A model generated the notes under the pieces. The model was not told the origin of the DNA, searched no databases, and saw only the letters and a program-made list of their open reading frames with translations. Shown here piece after piece: positions 6,874 through 15,780 of a stretch of 25,839 nt of DNA (the stretch's first letter is position 1; each line of letters opens with the position of its first letter). The DNA lies in IMG/VR virus record IMGVR_UViG_3300020020_000149, positions 1 through 25,839 of that record. One strand, written 5' to 3'. The position numbers and the translations under genes were made by a program. Source of the DNA: a virus.

Positions 6874-9405
6874 ATGGCTATAACCCGTGATCTGTGGATC
6901 ATACTTCGTGCAAGGGACGAAGCTAGTAGGATTATACGCTCATTTAGTAATAACGTCTCTGGGGCAGCGGCATCGGCTGCCACAAACATGAGCGCTTTCG
7001 ACCGTAATATGCAGCGGGTAGCATTGACGATGCAGCAATTTGCTATGACGTCAATGCTAGCCGGAACTGCCATGGCCGGTATGGGTGTTGCTGCACTACA
7101 TTTTTTGAAGGGTGCGACTGATGTCGCAGTGGCGTATGAGAAACAAGTTCGAGCCACTAAGACTCAGGTTGATGATATATCTATTAGTCTAGAAGATCTC
7201 GCGGCAGTCGGTCGTAGAGTTGCCCGCGAAGTTGAAGTTCCATTCGAACAAATGCAAGAGACTTTGTTCCTCATCTTCTCATCCATGAATGTGACATTAG
7301 CTGAATCCGAACAGTTACTTAAAGGTTTTGCCAAGGAAGCCGTTGCGGGTCAGACTTCGGTTGAAACTGCTGCCAGATCCAATATTGCTATTCTGAATGC
7401 TTTGGGACTTACCACCAAAGATCTAGGCCGAATTCAGGATGTTCAGTTCCAGGTGGTCCGTAAGGGCGTTATCACCTACGAGGAATTGTCTAACGTTATT
7501 GGTAGAGCGCTGCCCGCAGCGGCCAGGTCTGGACAGTCAATTGAGACTCTGGGCGCTATGCTGGCTTTCCTTACCCGTAATGGTCTGTCCGCTGCCATGG
7601 CGTCTGCGTCAGCAGCTAGAGCTTTGGAATCTTTTGCTCATCCTACGACAGTTAAACGCCTGGAAGAAATAGGGATCAAGGTCAGAGACGCGAAGGGTGA
7701 GTTCTTACCCCTGTTGCAAGTCATGACCCAAATGAATACAAAACTCAAGGACATGGCACAGCCGGAACGTGCTGCATTCTTCCAGGAGTTGTTCAAAGGT
7801 GCAGGTGGTACCATCCAGGCCCGAAGGTTCTGGGATACTGCCTTTAAGAACTTTGGCGACTTCGAAGAAATGATGGGCTTCATGACCAACTCGGCTGGAG
7901 TCTTCGAAAATTCGTACGCTACTATGGCTAACAGCGTGGCAGCTAAGTCTGTATTGTTGGCAAACAAGTGGATGCTCATCAAAGAGGCACTTGGCCGAGC
8001 TGTCATGCCACATTTGATAAAGCTTATGACTCTTTTGGGTCAGGTACTGGACTGGTTTGATCGTTTGCCTGAGCCGACAAAGAACATGATCGCTCAGTTC
8101 CTTCTTTGGGGATCAGTAATCAGTATAGTTGTGGGTGTCCTAGTGATACTCATTGGAGTGTTGGCGTTCTTTATATCTGGCATTATAATGGCCGGAACAG
8201 CTCTGGTAAATATCTTGGTTGCTATAGCTGCCGTTACTGCAATAATTATAGCGCTTGGCGCAGCTCTTTACTTGGCTTGGCAACGTAGTGAAAACTTTAG
8301 GGTACTGCTTCGAAAAATAACTGATATAGCTAAAGAAGTTTGGAAATCGATAGAAACCTTTGCTCAAGGTGTTAAGCAGGCTTTCGATACGGAAGTTCGC
8401 CCTGCCCTAGAAAAGCTAATGACTACATTTGAAACAAAGGTACTGCCTGGAGTATTGAAGTTCGCCGAAGTGTGGAAAGAAGAAGTACTGCCAAAGATAC
8501 AAGAAGCTACGCGCTTTATCTCCCATATAGTTCATGCAGTATTTATTATGGTTTCGGATGTGCTAAACAATATTGTTATTCCTGCAATAGAAAGACTTTC
8601 AGAGTGGTGGAAGCGTAATAGTGACAACATTCGACCATTCCTGGAAATTGGAGCCCAAGTAGTCAAGTGGCTGCTTATATTGGGGGCTGCCCTGATTTTG
8701 GCTCCACTGACAGCTTTTGTTGCTGGACTTGCGGCAGTAATCATAGCAGTAGAGAATTTTATTCTGGCACTCAAGTTCCTCTGGTCTTGGATAGTTATAG
8801 CTTTCAATTTTGTTAAAGATTACTTCGTCGCACTCTTTGGTTTTGCACATAGTATGGGCGAGAAGGTTTTTAATATATTCATTACAGCTTGGCAGAAGTT
8901 GACTGGTGCAGTCAAAGATGGTGTGACTAGAGCTGAAAACTTCATTAGTGGCTTCAAGAATACTATAATAACAATATTCAACAATGCCAAAGACTGGTTG
9001 ATCAACGCAGGCAAGAATATCATTGATGGTTTGATTGATGGAGTCAATAAAGGAATTGAAAAACTGAAGAATGTTCTGAAGAATATCACCGACTTGATTC
9101 CCAAGATTAAGGGACCTAAGTCTGTCGACTTGAAGCTTTTGGTTCCAGTGGGTAAGAATATCATGCAGGGTTTCATGAATGGTATTGAAAGTCAAATACC
9201 AATGATAAGGGCACAGCTTCAAGGATTGACTACTCAGGTGGGACAACTAACATCCCCGAACTTCACTGTTCCTACTCCGTCCTTTGCTGCGGGCGCGCCA
9301 ACTGAGGAACGAAACATAACGCAATACATCACTGTCAATACGCAGGAGATTAACCCTAGAGTCCATGCGGAGGAACTAGGGTTCGAGCTGGGCAACAGAT
9401 TGTGA
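6874..9405 (+). CDS. Tail tape measure protein
   Basis: 843 residues. It sets tail length and is ejected ahead of the DNA. Evidence is its size, its place right after the chaperone pair, and its composition. Residues 1-230 are alpha-helical and rich in Ala, Met and Gln, with the TP901-type region (FEQMQETLFLIFSSMNV, SVETAARSNIAILNALGL, GRALPAAARSGQSIETLGAM). Two hydrophobic blocks follow at about 405-470 (SVISIVVGVLVILIGVLAFF) and 596-655 (WLLILGAALILAPLTAF). The C-terminal third is helical, ending in a Pro/Thr-rich segment and ITQYITVNTQEINPRVHAEE, typical of TMP ends. No lysozyme, M23 or other peptidase motif was seen. At about 0.15 nm per residue the tail would be about 125 nm. That figure is a rule of thumb. 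Confidence 0.9.
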   Translation: MAITRDLWIILRARDEASRIIRSFSNNVSGAAASAATNMSAFDRNMQRVALTMQQFAMTSMLAGTAMAGMGVAALHFLKGATDVAVAYEKQVRATKTQVDDISISLEDLAAVGRRVAREVEVPFEQMQETLFLIFSSMNVTLAESEQLLKGFAKEAVAGQTSVETAARSNIAILNALGLTTKDLGRIQDVQFQVVRKGVITYEELSNVIGRALPAAARSGQSIETLGAMLAFLTRNGLSAAMASASAARALESFAHPTTVKRLEEIGIKVRDAKGEFLPLLQVMTQMNTKLKDMAQPERAAFFQELFKGAGGTIQARRFWDTAFKNFGDFEEMMGFMTNSAGVFENSYATMANSVAAKSVLLANKWMLIKEALGRAVMPHLIKLMTLLGQVLDWFDRLPEPTKNMIAQFLLWGSVISIVVGVLVILIGVLAFFISGIIMAGTALVNILVAIAAVTAIIIALGAALYLAWQRSENFRVLLRKITDIAKEVWKSIETFAQGVKQAFDTEVRPALEKLMTTFETKVLPGVLKFAEVWKEEVLPKIQEATRFISHIVHAVFIMVSDVLNNIVIPAIERLSEWWKRNSDNIRPFLEIGAQVVKWLLILGAALILAPLTAFVAGLAAVIIAVENFILALKFLWSWIVIAFNFVKDYFVALFGFAHSMGEKVFNIFITAWQKLTGAVKDGVTRAENFISGFKNTIITIFNNAKDWLINAGKNIIDGLIDGVNKGIEKLKNVLKNITDLIPKIKGPKSVDLKLLVPVGKNIMQGFMNGIESQIPMIRAQLQGLTTQVGQLTSPNFTVPTPSFAAGAPTEERNITQYITVNTQEINPRVHAEELGFELGNRL

Positions 9406-9413
9406 GGTCATAG

Positions 9414-10274
9414 ATGCCGCTTACAGAAGATCTCACGTTTATGCTTAGCGACACAGGTGTGGTATTAAACAGTGATTCCAGTGGCCTGCCGTTTGTTGAT
9501 GTAATATCCGTGGTGGGATTGGACAACGCACCCTATCGTGAAACCCGTCGTGAGCGTGAAGGCGCAGATGGCGGTTTCATGGATGCAGAGTTTGAGCGTG
9601 GACGTGACTTACTAATAAATGCCGACATCTATGTTGATTCCAGTGTCATGGAGGCTTATCTAGATTCGTTGAAATCTAACTATGCTCCCAGTACGGTTCT
9701 GGTGCCATTCTATTTCAAGTCTCCTGGTGTGGAGGAGCGACTTCTTTTTGTTAAACCATTAGGCTTAAAATACGATTGGGAACAACTAAGAAGGATTGGT
9801 CAAGCACGAGCACAGTTTACGATGTTTGCCGAAGACCCAAGAATATATACGTCAACTCTGACTTCTGTCGATGTGGCATTCTCCCCGGGAGCGTTGACTG
9901 GTTTTGGATTCAACTTAGCCTTCGATTTTGGTTTTGGCGGAGCGGCCACGACCGACGGCACTCTTGTTAATAATTCAGGTAATCGTCCTACTCCACCAAT
10001 ATTTACTATTACTGGACCGTGTACTGATCCTACGATCAGAGATGAAACCTACGGTAACGTACTAGCATTCAGCATAACTCTGGAAGCAGGTCAGACGCTA
10101 GTAATAGATACTAAATACAAGACGGTTAGGTTGGATGGCACTACTAATAGAAGAAATACCATGACGGTTTTTGAATGGTTCATGCTACAACCAGGACAAA
10201 CGTTCATACGTTATGGGGCATCTGTGGGTGTCGGTAGTTCGCTAAATGTAAGTTTCCGTTCGGCTTGGAGATAA
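9414..10274 (+). CDS. Distal tail protein (Dit-like)
   Basis: 286 residues, with GAGGT five bases before the ATG. In siphoviruses the gene after the tape measure usually encodes the distal tail hub. The N-terminal part carries the expected order: FVDVISVVGLDNAPYR, a charged RETRREREGADGGFMDAE loop, then strands RDLLINADIYV and TVLVPFYFKSPG. A motif close to the middle, RIGQARAQFTMFAEDPRIY, is the part I most associate with Siphovirus-type tail components. The C-terminal half is a beta-sandwich: PPIFTITGPCTDPTI, GQTLVIDTKYKTVRLDG, MLQPGQTFIRY. It should form the ring joining the tube to the tip proteins that follow. Confidence 0.8.
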   Translation: MPLTEDLTFMLSDTGVVLNSDSSGLPFVDVISVVGLDNAPYRETRREREGADGGFMDAEFERGRDLLINADIYVDSSVMEAYLDSLKSNYAPSTVLVPFYFKSPGVEERLLFVKPLGLKYDWEQLRRIGQARAQFTMFAEDPRIYTSTLTSVDVAFSPGALTGFGFNLAFDFGFGGAATTDGTLVNNSGNRPTPPIFTITGPCTDPTIRDETYGNVLAFSITLEAGQTLVIDTKYKTVRLDGTTNRRNTMTVFEWFMLQPGQTFIRYGASVGVGSSLNVSFRSAWR

Positions 10275-10275
10275 G

Positions 10276-11355
10276 ATGGCGATAGTAAACCCCCCTGGCT
10301 GGATTCAAGCCTTGAGCACACATACAGCTGCTCAAATGCGCATGTACCACACGATGCTTCAGGCAGGAAACTTCAGCTCGGCTAACACCATACGTGCAAG
10401 GGGTGGTGTTCATCCCAACCTTGGGCAGGAATTTGTAGTAACACAAGCAGGGTCACCAAACATGACTGTGCTTGTGGAGACTGGCTATGCTTCGGTTCCT
10501 GGTACAGAGAGTGCTACGCAAGGTAATTATCTCGCTTGTAATGACGCACAGGTCACTTTGAGCATTGCTGCCGCGCATGCTACTCTTCCACGAATTGACA
10601 TTGTTGTTGTCAATATTCGCGATGCCCAATACAGCGGGGCAAACAATGATGCTCAACTTCAAGTTATTACTGGAACGCCTGCTTCCAGTCCTGTGGCTCC
10701 AGCGGCACCAAGTAATGCAGTAATAATCGCTCAAGTAGCGGTGGCAGCGGCAGCTGCATCAATTACCAACGGTAATATTACTGATACTAGATATTACATG
10801 GCTGCTGCTGGTGGCGTGATTTCAGCACGTTCCGAAGCAACCAGACCAGTAGCTGCGGAAATTGCTGAAGGCCAGCTAGTTTATACCAAAGACAACGACA
10901 AGCTTTGGCTTTATAATGGTACAACTTATCTGGCTTTGATGCCTGAAGATAAAGGCGTAGCTGCTTTTGCTGTAACGGCTGGTGCAGATACGCGAGCCAA
11001 CACGAGCTATGGCAACTTGGCTGGGACTGGTTCACAAACGTCATTTTCCTTTACTAAGGTAGCAGCATCTACTAGAATTTGCGTATCCATACATGCTACG
11101 TTCTTTTCAAATGCAGCTAATACTGGTGCTGCTTTTGGTGTTTTGATAAATGGTACGGATTATGATATTGCTCGGCTGCCTCCGACTCTTGCAGCAAATG
11201 AGCATGTTCAAGTTAGCGGCGTTGCTTATCTACCTGGTATTGCTGCGGGCGCCCATACTGTTCAGGGACGTTGGAAGACTATCACGGGTGGAGGAACAAT
11301 CAGTCGCGATGGTGTAGATTGGCTAGCTATTTCAGCCAGAGAGACACTAACATAA
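10276..11355 (+). CDS. Minor tail / baseplate protein
   Basis: 359 residues. GGAG is five bases before the ATG. The N-terminal region (NPPGWIQALSTHTAAQMRMY, then ARGGVHPN) resembles tail-tip proteins of actinophages, and residues 40-175 form a beta domain with VLVETGYASVPG and LPRIDIVVVNIRDAQYSG. Low-complexity Ala/Pro stretches (PASSPVAPAAPSNAV) link it to a second part with LVYTKDNDKLWLYNGTTYLAL, a motif frequent in fibre and upper-baseplate proteins. A final jelly-roll-like domain of about 130 residues contains GAAFGVLINGTDYDIARL. It is probably part of the tip that contacts the host. Its stop overlaps the next ATG by one base. Confidence 0.7.
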   Translation: MAIVNPPGWIQALSTHTAAQMRMYHTMLQAGNFSSANTIRARGGVHPNLGQEFVVTQAGSPNMTVLVETGYASVPGTESATQGNYLACNDAQVTLSIAAAHATLPRIDIVVVNIRDAQYSGANNDAQLQVITGTPASSPVAPAAPSNAVIIAQVAVAAAAASITNGNITDTRYYMAAAGGVISARSEATRPVAAEIAEGQLVYTKDNDKLWLYNGTTYLALMPEDKGVAAFAVTAGADTRANTSYGNLAGTGSQTSFSFTKVAASTRICVSIHATFFSNAANTGAAFGVLINGTDYDIARLPPTLAANEHVQVSGVAYLPGIAAGAHTVQGRWKTITGGGTISRDGVDWLAISARETLT

Positions 11356-12425
11356 TGACCAACGTATCTTATATTTTTGGCGACATGCTGACTGGAAGGG
11401 TAATCGAAGAGATCGCTCTCCAGGGGGTGTCCATGACCCGTGGATTTGGTCAAGGAGAATTGCGTGGATCATTTCAGTTAGATCAAAGTGGTAAAGACAA
11501 TGATGACTTAAAATCAGCCACTGAAGAGGGAAGAAGCTTTGTCATATGTATTCGCGAAGGCGAACCCATATGGGGAGGCTTTGTCTGGACTAGAACGTAT
11601 CAAAGTCAAGCTAAGATTTACGAGTTGTATTGTAAAGCTTTTGAACACTATCCAGAGTATCGATTGATTCTTAGTGACATCACCATTGCTGCAACTGAGC
11701 AGCGTAATATATTCCGTACCTTGTGGACGACTATGATGGCCGAACCGAACAGTTTTAGTCTAACCTTGCCGTCATCGTTCGACACAGTAGTTCCTAAAGA
11801 CTTGACTGTTAAGTCTGCTGAATTTAAGAAGTATCGTCAGGCAATGGATTCTATTGCCGATGGCGATGATGGATTTGACTGGACTATTGATATAGCTAAG
11901 GTTGATGGAGTATTCATTAAGAGCTTAAGGATAGGGTATCCAATACTTGGCTCGAACGAACCGCTCATATTATTTTATGACGGTGAGATAACTAACTATT
12001 GGAACAATGGAACTATGTCAGGACGAGCAACCAACATTTTCGGTGTTGGAGCGGGCGAAGGTTCTACTATGCTCCAGCAAGAAGTAGAGCATGTAGACTT
12101 ACTTGCAGCTGGGTTTCCTAGGTATGATGTGGCTCTAAGCTATAAGGACATAACTGATCCGGCAATACTTATAAGTTTGACCGCACAAGCAGCTGTATAT
12201 AGAAAAGCTGGCGTGCCAATTTATACTGTCGAAGTTAAAGGCGACTTGGAACCACAGTTTGGTAGCTACGGTTTAGGTGATGCAGTCAAAATATACTTCG
12301 ATGATCCGTCTCACAACCCAACAAATTCTGTCTTCACGTCTAGGATTTTAGGTTGGGAATATTATCCACCCAGTGATGACCATATTGAATATGCTCGATT
12401 GGTATTTGAGGGTGATGTGTCATGA
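11355..12425 (+). CDS. Minor tail protein (tail-tip hub, Gp37-like)
   Basis: 356 residues from the ATG at 11355, which overlaps the preceding stop (TAATG); in-frame codons further upstream lie inside the previous gene and are rejected. The opening YIFGDMLTGRVIEEIALQGV, then GELRGSFQLD and EPIWGGFVWTRTY, is the arrangement I know from a widespread actinophage minor tail family: a ligand-fold N-terminal region followed by a virus-type tip domain. The C-terminal part (VEVKGDLEPQFGSYGLGDAV, then RILGWEYYPPSDDHIEYARLV) is the usual end of that family. It is likely structural, at the tip below the Dit ring. No peptidase motif was found. Confidence 0.75.
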   Translation: MTNVSYIFGDMLTGRVIEEIALQGVSMTRGFGQGELRGSFQLDQSGKDNDDLKSATEEGRSFVICIREGEPIWGGFVWTRTYQSQAKIYELYCKAFEHYPEYRLILSDITIAATEQRNIFRTLWTTMMAEPNSFSLTLPSSFDTVVPKDLTVKSAEFKKYRQAMDSIADGDDGFDWTIDIAKVDGVFIKSLRIGYPILGSNEPLILFYDGEITNYWNNGTMSGRATNIFGVGAGEGSTMLQQEVEHVDLLAAGFPRYDVALSYKDITDPAILISLTAQAAVYRKAGVPIYTVEVKGDLEPQFGSYGLGDAVKIYFDDPSHNPTNSVFTSRILGWEYYPPSDDHIEYARLVFEGDVS

Positions 12426-13162
12426 GCAGATATGGAACTGATCCAACTAGAAAACGTGGTCAGCCGGACATTGTTGATTACATCAAAGATATAAGTGAGC
12501 GGGTAAAGACGGGCGAGGTTGGTTTTCGTATCGGCCATACTGCCATTGAAGATGGAGACCTTGTAGTTCTCAATGGAGATATCAAAGTTAAGGAATCTGA
12601 CGGTACAGCCGTACTAGCCATTTTGCACGGTTCCGTTCCTGAAGTCAGAATGTACCCTCTTGGAGACACTGACACACATCAGGTGGCTCTGTTTGCTTTT
12701 GACTTTGATGTGGGATTTGGGCCAGACCAAGGAGTACAGCTTAACGTTGAATTGGTTGACGCACCTCCTGTTCTTGACGGGGGCAAGCTTCTACTTACTA
12801 GATCCTATGCATATTTGACACACGATCCGAATGACCTTAATGAAACTTCCTTTTGGTGTAATTTTGATCCAGAATTTCCGGAAGTCCTGCTCTGGACAGG
12901 ACGATTGAGAAATCAAATTCAATACAATGATCGTCAGACATTCTATTCTGGATATTTTTCTGCATCAGCTGGGTTTTCCACTTGGACACATACATACTTT
13001 ACTACGTGGTTTGACAATATAATACCAATAGTAAATGTCAATTACAATGGTGCTACTCTTCAATGGAATCTGGACAGTTATACAGTGTCAGATTTTACTG
13101 TAAGATTCGGCACAACTGCATTATCTAAGGACATCACTTTCTTTAATGTGAGGGTAAGCTAA
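12422..13162 (+). CDS. Minor tail protein
   Basis: 246 residues. The ATG overlaps the previous stop by four bases (ATGA), suggesting translational coupling. It starts with a basic, disordered-looking stretch (MSRYGTDPTRKRGQPDIVDY). Then come a beta-rich segment (GEVGFRIGHTAIEDGDLVVL, DIKVKESDGTAVLAILHG) and a strongly aromatic C-terminal beta domain (YFSASAGFSTWTHTYFTTWF, NIIPIVNVNYNGATLQWNLD). The short motif pattern IGHTAIEDGDLVV resembles the last of the tail genes in several actinophages, where it caps the tip or attaches a fibre. It may carry receptor-binding surface, but the sequence alone cannot show this. Confidence 0.65.
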   Translation: MSRYGTDPTRKRGQPDIVDYIKDISERVKTGEVGFRIGHTAIEDGDLVVLNGDIKVKESDGTAVLAILHGSVPEVRMYPLGDTDTHQVALFAFDFDVGFGPDQGVQLNVELVDAPPVLDGGKLLLTRSYAYLTHDPNDLNETSFWCNFDPEFPEVLLWTGRLRNQIQYNDRQTFYSGYFSASAGFSTWTHTYFTTWFDNIIPIVNVNYNGATLQWNLDSYTVSDFTVRFGTTALSKDITFFNVRVS

Positions 13163-13779
13163 TGCAAGAAATGAAAGTAATATGTGCCAAAGTAAATCAA
13201 GAACATCAAAGACTGGAAATCGTTCGGGAAATAATGAATGATAATGGCTCTATAGAATATAATTGCTTGTCCATTCCACAGATTAGGTTGGAATGGATAG
13301 CTGCTGAATATGAAATTGATGATGTTGATGAGCTAGTGGAGATGGTCATCTACGAGTCCTTCTTGCCTAAGCCCAATATTAGAGAAGATGTTGTACTTAC
13401 TAGACAGCGAAGAAGAGCAGATCTTTCTGAGCTGAAGATCCGCCTCGGTTCTATAATACCTAGTATAGATAAAGAGGAACAAAAGGCTAGACTTCGTAAT
13501 GCTGGGATAGCAGATGAATATGTTACCGCAGTTGATAATGATGCAATACAAGTAATTAAACAACGTTGTCGAATAGATCAGCAGTCACTACAAGAAAAAA
13601 GAGAATTTTGTCGAAAGCGTCGCAGGGGGGAGAAGGCTCGATTCCCTGGCAGTCGAGATAGAGAAACTATTCACAAAGAAGAAATGGAAAATGTCAGGCA
13701 GCCAACGGCTGTCCGACAACCAAGAACAGTTGATACGTTAGATAAGATAAGTTTGTCTGGTGGTAAGAGAGTCAGGTGA
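13162..13779 (+). CDS. Unknown basic helical protein after the tail genes
   Basis: 205 residues. The ATG overlaps the previous stop by one base, and GAGGGT lies six bases before it. The first about 80 residues are mixed alpha/beta with an acidic patch (YEIDDVDELVEMVIYES). Residues 85-160 are charged and helical (LTRQRRRADLSELKIRL, then RCRIDQQSLQEKREFCRKRR). The last 45 residues are very basic and probably disordered (RRGEKARFPGSRDRETIHKE). I do not recognise it. It could be a chaperone or a virion-associated nucleic-acid-binding protein, and the sequence does not decide between them. Confidence 0.55.
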   Translation: MQEMKVICAKVNQEHQRLEIVREIMNDNGSIEYNCLSIPQIRLEWIAAEYEIDDVDELVEMVIYESFLPKPNIREDVVLTRQRRRADLSELKIRLGSIIPSIDKEEQKARLRNAGIADEYVTAVDNDAIQVIKQRCRIDQQSLQEKREFCRKRRRGEKARFPGSRDRETIHKEEMENVRQPTAVRQPRTVDTLDKISLSGGKRVR

Positions 13780-13783
13780 TCAC

Positions 13784-14035
13784 ATGTATGAAGGCATGTG
13801 CTTTGGTGGTCCAATGAATAGACTTATTGCTATTAGCCGATTCCCTAAGGGATTCCTCTTGGTCGATAAGCCAAAGGGCCAATGCTGGCTATATGATTGG
13901 GACGACACTACGTCTTCATTTACTGTGCGAAGTGAAGATCCTATGCCAGTTTTGGCTGAAGGTGAAGACAATCGTTTCCGCGCAGCTGAAGAACCATATT
14001 ATGATGTGTTAGCCGCTCCATGGGGTGGTGAGTGA
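13784..14035 (+). CDS. Small unknown protein between tail and lysis genes
   Basis: 83 residues from the ATG at 13784, which sits six bases after AGGTGA and clears the preceding stop. A GTG at 13760 in frame is less likely because it lies inside the previous gene. The protein is a compact beta-rich fold with RFPKGFLLVDKPKGQCWLYD followed by a WDDTTSSFTVRSEDP turn and an acidic end. Its stop overlaps the peptidase start by one base, so it may be co-translated with lysis. No recognised family. Confidence 0.5.
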   Translation: MYEGMCFGGPMNRLIAISRFPKGFLLVDKPKGQCWLYDWDDTTSSFTVRSEDPMPVLAEGEDNRFRAAEEPYYDVLAAPWGGE

Positions 14036-14955
14036 TGTCTACGCTTGCACATGCTGTTACCAGGAGTATTGCACTAAGATGGGATACATTTTATCAATCA
14101 GCAGTATTTTCCGGCATCGTTGGAGATCTTGCCCATAAGCTAAAAGGTGGGTACCACATATCCATTGAAGACCAACCGTCCACTAACTATTCTGTTGTTC
14201 GTCCGTACGACAAGGCTCCGCCCGGTACTTGGCCACGTAATTTGGCTGCTGGCATAGACATGTCGATGAATCCTACGGATATGGCAACATGTAGTTGGCG
14301 TTTGTGGCACGTGTGGAATGACAAGAGTGATCCCAGGCGAGGTTACATCAATGCATTCAATGGATGGTTCAATGATGGCGATGTAGCGAAGCGATATGAC
14401 TATTACAGCAACGTTATTTCCACTACTACATCGGATCACAAATGGCATGTTCATCTTGAGATTCCACGTATGTATGTCGTAAGCACAGAAGCCGCAAATG
14501 CTATTTGTTCAGTGTTAAGCGGAGAAACCAAACAACAATTTTTGGACAGTCTGGTTTTGGGAGGAGAAGAAATGTATGCAAAATGGGGCATGGGCCTAGA
14601 CGGCTCGCCCATTAGCCATGACACAATGTATTTGCAGAATCATATGTTGTTCTTGATTGATCCAGCTCATCCAATTCTACCTGAGCACCCATTGAAAGCA
14701 GATGGGAAGTACGGTGACAATACAGCATATTGGGTTTCGGTCATTCTCACTGGCGGAGATGGCAGAGAGGTTAATGGCGCAGGATTCTCTGATCTGAATA
14801 AGCTAGTGACAGATCGACAGATTAAATTGAATCTAGAAGACTTCGATGGAGGCTCTACTATTGAGTGGCCATTGCAGGCTACGATTAATTTCCCCGGAAC
14901 GACTATTACCATACCAGCTACAAGCATTAAAGCTGACGTAGTAGAGCGGGAGTAA
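14035..14955 (+). CDS. Endolysin: M15-like peptidoglycan peptidase with C-terminal binding segment
   Basis: 306 residues. The ATG at 14035 overlaps the previous stop (TGATG) and follows a GGTGGTGAG ribosome site. The first half matches the M15-like lysins of actinophages: H41 in GGYHISIEDQPS, a DYSV-like NYSVVRPYDK stretch, D75 in AAGIDMSM, and the closing HKWHVHLE with H138 and H140. These would supply the zinc ligands and cleave peptide cross-links. Residues about 220-260 (DGKYGDNTAYWVSVIL) resemble a peptidoglycan-binding repeat (DGxYGxxT). The tail end, ATINFPGTTITIPATSI, is a short beta segment often seen at the end of these lysins. There is no signal peptide, so export should need the holins that follow. 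A virion-associated lysin is an alternative. Confidence 0.75.
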   Translation: MSTLAHAVTRSIALRWDTFYQSAVFSGIVGDLAHKLKGGYHISIEDQPSTNYSVVRPYDKAPPGTWPRNLAAGIDMSMNPTDMATCSWRLWHVWNDKSDPRRGYINAFNGWFNDGDVAKRYDYYSNVISTTTSDHKWHVHLEIPRMYVVSTEAANAICSVLSGETKQQFLDSLVLGGEEMYAKWGMGLDGSPISHDTMYLQNHMLFLIDPAHPILPEHPLKADGKYGDNTAYWVSVILTGGDGREVNGAGFSDLNKLVTDRQIKLNLEDFDGGSTIEWPLQATINFPGTTITIPATSIKADVVERE

Positions 14956-15279
14956 ATGAGTGAGATTCTTAGTATAAGCCCATGGGTAAACCTTGGTGGA
15001 TGGTTATTTGTTATCATGCTGGTTATAGTCAGTTGGGTGCGGGGGTTATTGTATCCTGCCCGACAGGTTGACCAGATCATAAAAGTTTATGAAAAGCTAC
15101 TAGAGGACAAAGACAAACAAATAGCTGATTGGAAGGAGGCATATAGAAACTCTGATGCTAGGGGAGATGTACTTGCGAAGAACCAGGAAGACTTGCTTGA
15201 AGGCGTGAAGACCGTCAGCAAACTAGTGCAGACTGTGGTCTCCGTGGGTTTCCCTAACACAAGGGAGCCTATAAGTTGA
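14956..15279 (+). CDS. Small membrane protein with coiled coil (holin-region)
   Basis: 107 residues, starting directly after the lysin stop. One transmembrane helix at about residues 14-33 (GGWLFVIMLVIVSWVRGLLY) is followed by a long charged helix, KVYEKLLEDKDKQIADWKEA, which looks like a coiled coil facing the cytoplasm. This shape, one helix plus coiled coil right after the lysin, is common in actinophage lysis cassettes. It may be a holin, an antiholin or a membrane anchor. The sequence does not tell which. Confidence 0.65.
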   Translation: MSEILSISPWVNLGGWLFVIMLVIVSWVRGLLYPARQVDQIIKVYEKLLEDKDKQIADWKEAYRNSDARGDVLAKNQEDLLEGVKTVSKLVQTVVSVGFPNTREPIS

Positions 15280-15476
15280 GATTATTTGCGTGGTTAAAGA
15301 TGAGAAGAAGAATAAAATTACCTAATGAAGTTGGTAATGGTCATCAGGCCGAGGAAGCATTGCGTCAATCACAAGGTAAGCTTGATCAGGCCAGAAGTAC
15401 GCAAAGAGAAGTTGAGCGTGTGCGTGACCAGTTCGCTAGATCATTAGAACGTGCGATGCGGAGGTCACATGGATGA
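15276..15476 (+). CDS. Small coiled-coil protein of the lysis region
   Basis: 66 residues from a TTG at 15276, seven bases after GGGAG and overlapping the preceding stop (TTGA). The ATG at 15300 has no ribosome site, so the TTG is preferred. After a basic start (WLKMRRRIKLP) the protein is one continuous heptad-rich helix, EEALRQSQGKLDQARSTQRE, ending in a basic tail. From memory a family of about 60 residues with this shape sits beside actinophage lysis genes. Its function is unknown. Confidence 0.55.
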   Translation: MRLFAWLKMRRRIKLPNEVGNGHQAEEALRQSQGKLDQARSTQREVERVRDQFARSLERAMRRSHG

Positions 15477-15780
15477 GAAGCAAATTCTAGCATATTTACT
15501 ACTGGGTACGTTAATTTTGGGCTTGGTTACGTTTTGTGTTACTTATGCATTTGGATCTAACTGGCGTAGTTACACTGTGGGCAGATACATAATGTACTTT
15601 ATGGCTACCATAGCAGGATCATTCGCGTATATAATGGTTTCTCCTGTTGTTCAAGATTTCTTTTGGAAGCCATATGTAGATTTGGCAGTTCTAATCGCAC
15701 TTAATTACGGGGCATGGAAACTGACTTGGTTATTGCGAAGAATACAGAAGGGAAAGTATCAAGATGAGGATACTGGGTAG
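15469..15780 (+). CDS. Three-helix membrane protein, holin candidate
   Basis: 103 residues from the ATG at 15469, five bases after GGAGG. Three hydrophobic segments are at about 6-28 (LAYLLLGTLILGLVTFCVTY), 38-60 (GRYIMYFMATIAGSFAYIMV) and 68-88 (VDLAVLIALNYGAWKLTWLL), followed by a basic tail (RRIQKGK). A short loop, GSNWRSYTVGR, between helices 1 and 2 matches what I recall for an actinophage membrane family in the same place. The topology (N-terminus out or in not resolved) and size are compatible with a class I holin that would release the lysin. Confidence 0.65.
   Translation: MDEKQILAYLLLGTLILGLVTFCVTYAFGSNWRSYTVGRYIMYFMATIAGSFAYIMVSPVVQDFFWKPYVDLAVLIALNYGAWKLTWLLRRIQKGKYQDEDTG

Noticed and set aside
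8599-9246. Long open frame (215 codons) on the - strand
   Set aside because: It lies wholly inside the tape measure gene in another frame, has no ribosome site, and its translation has no domain-like pattern.
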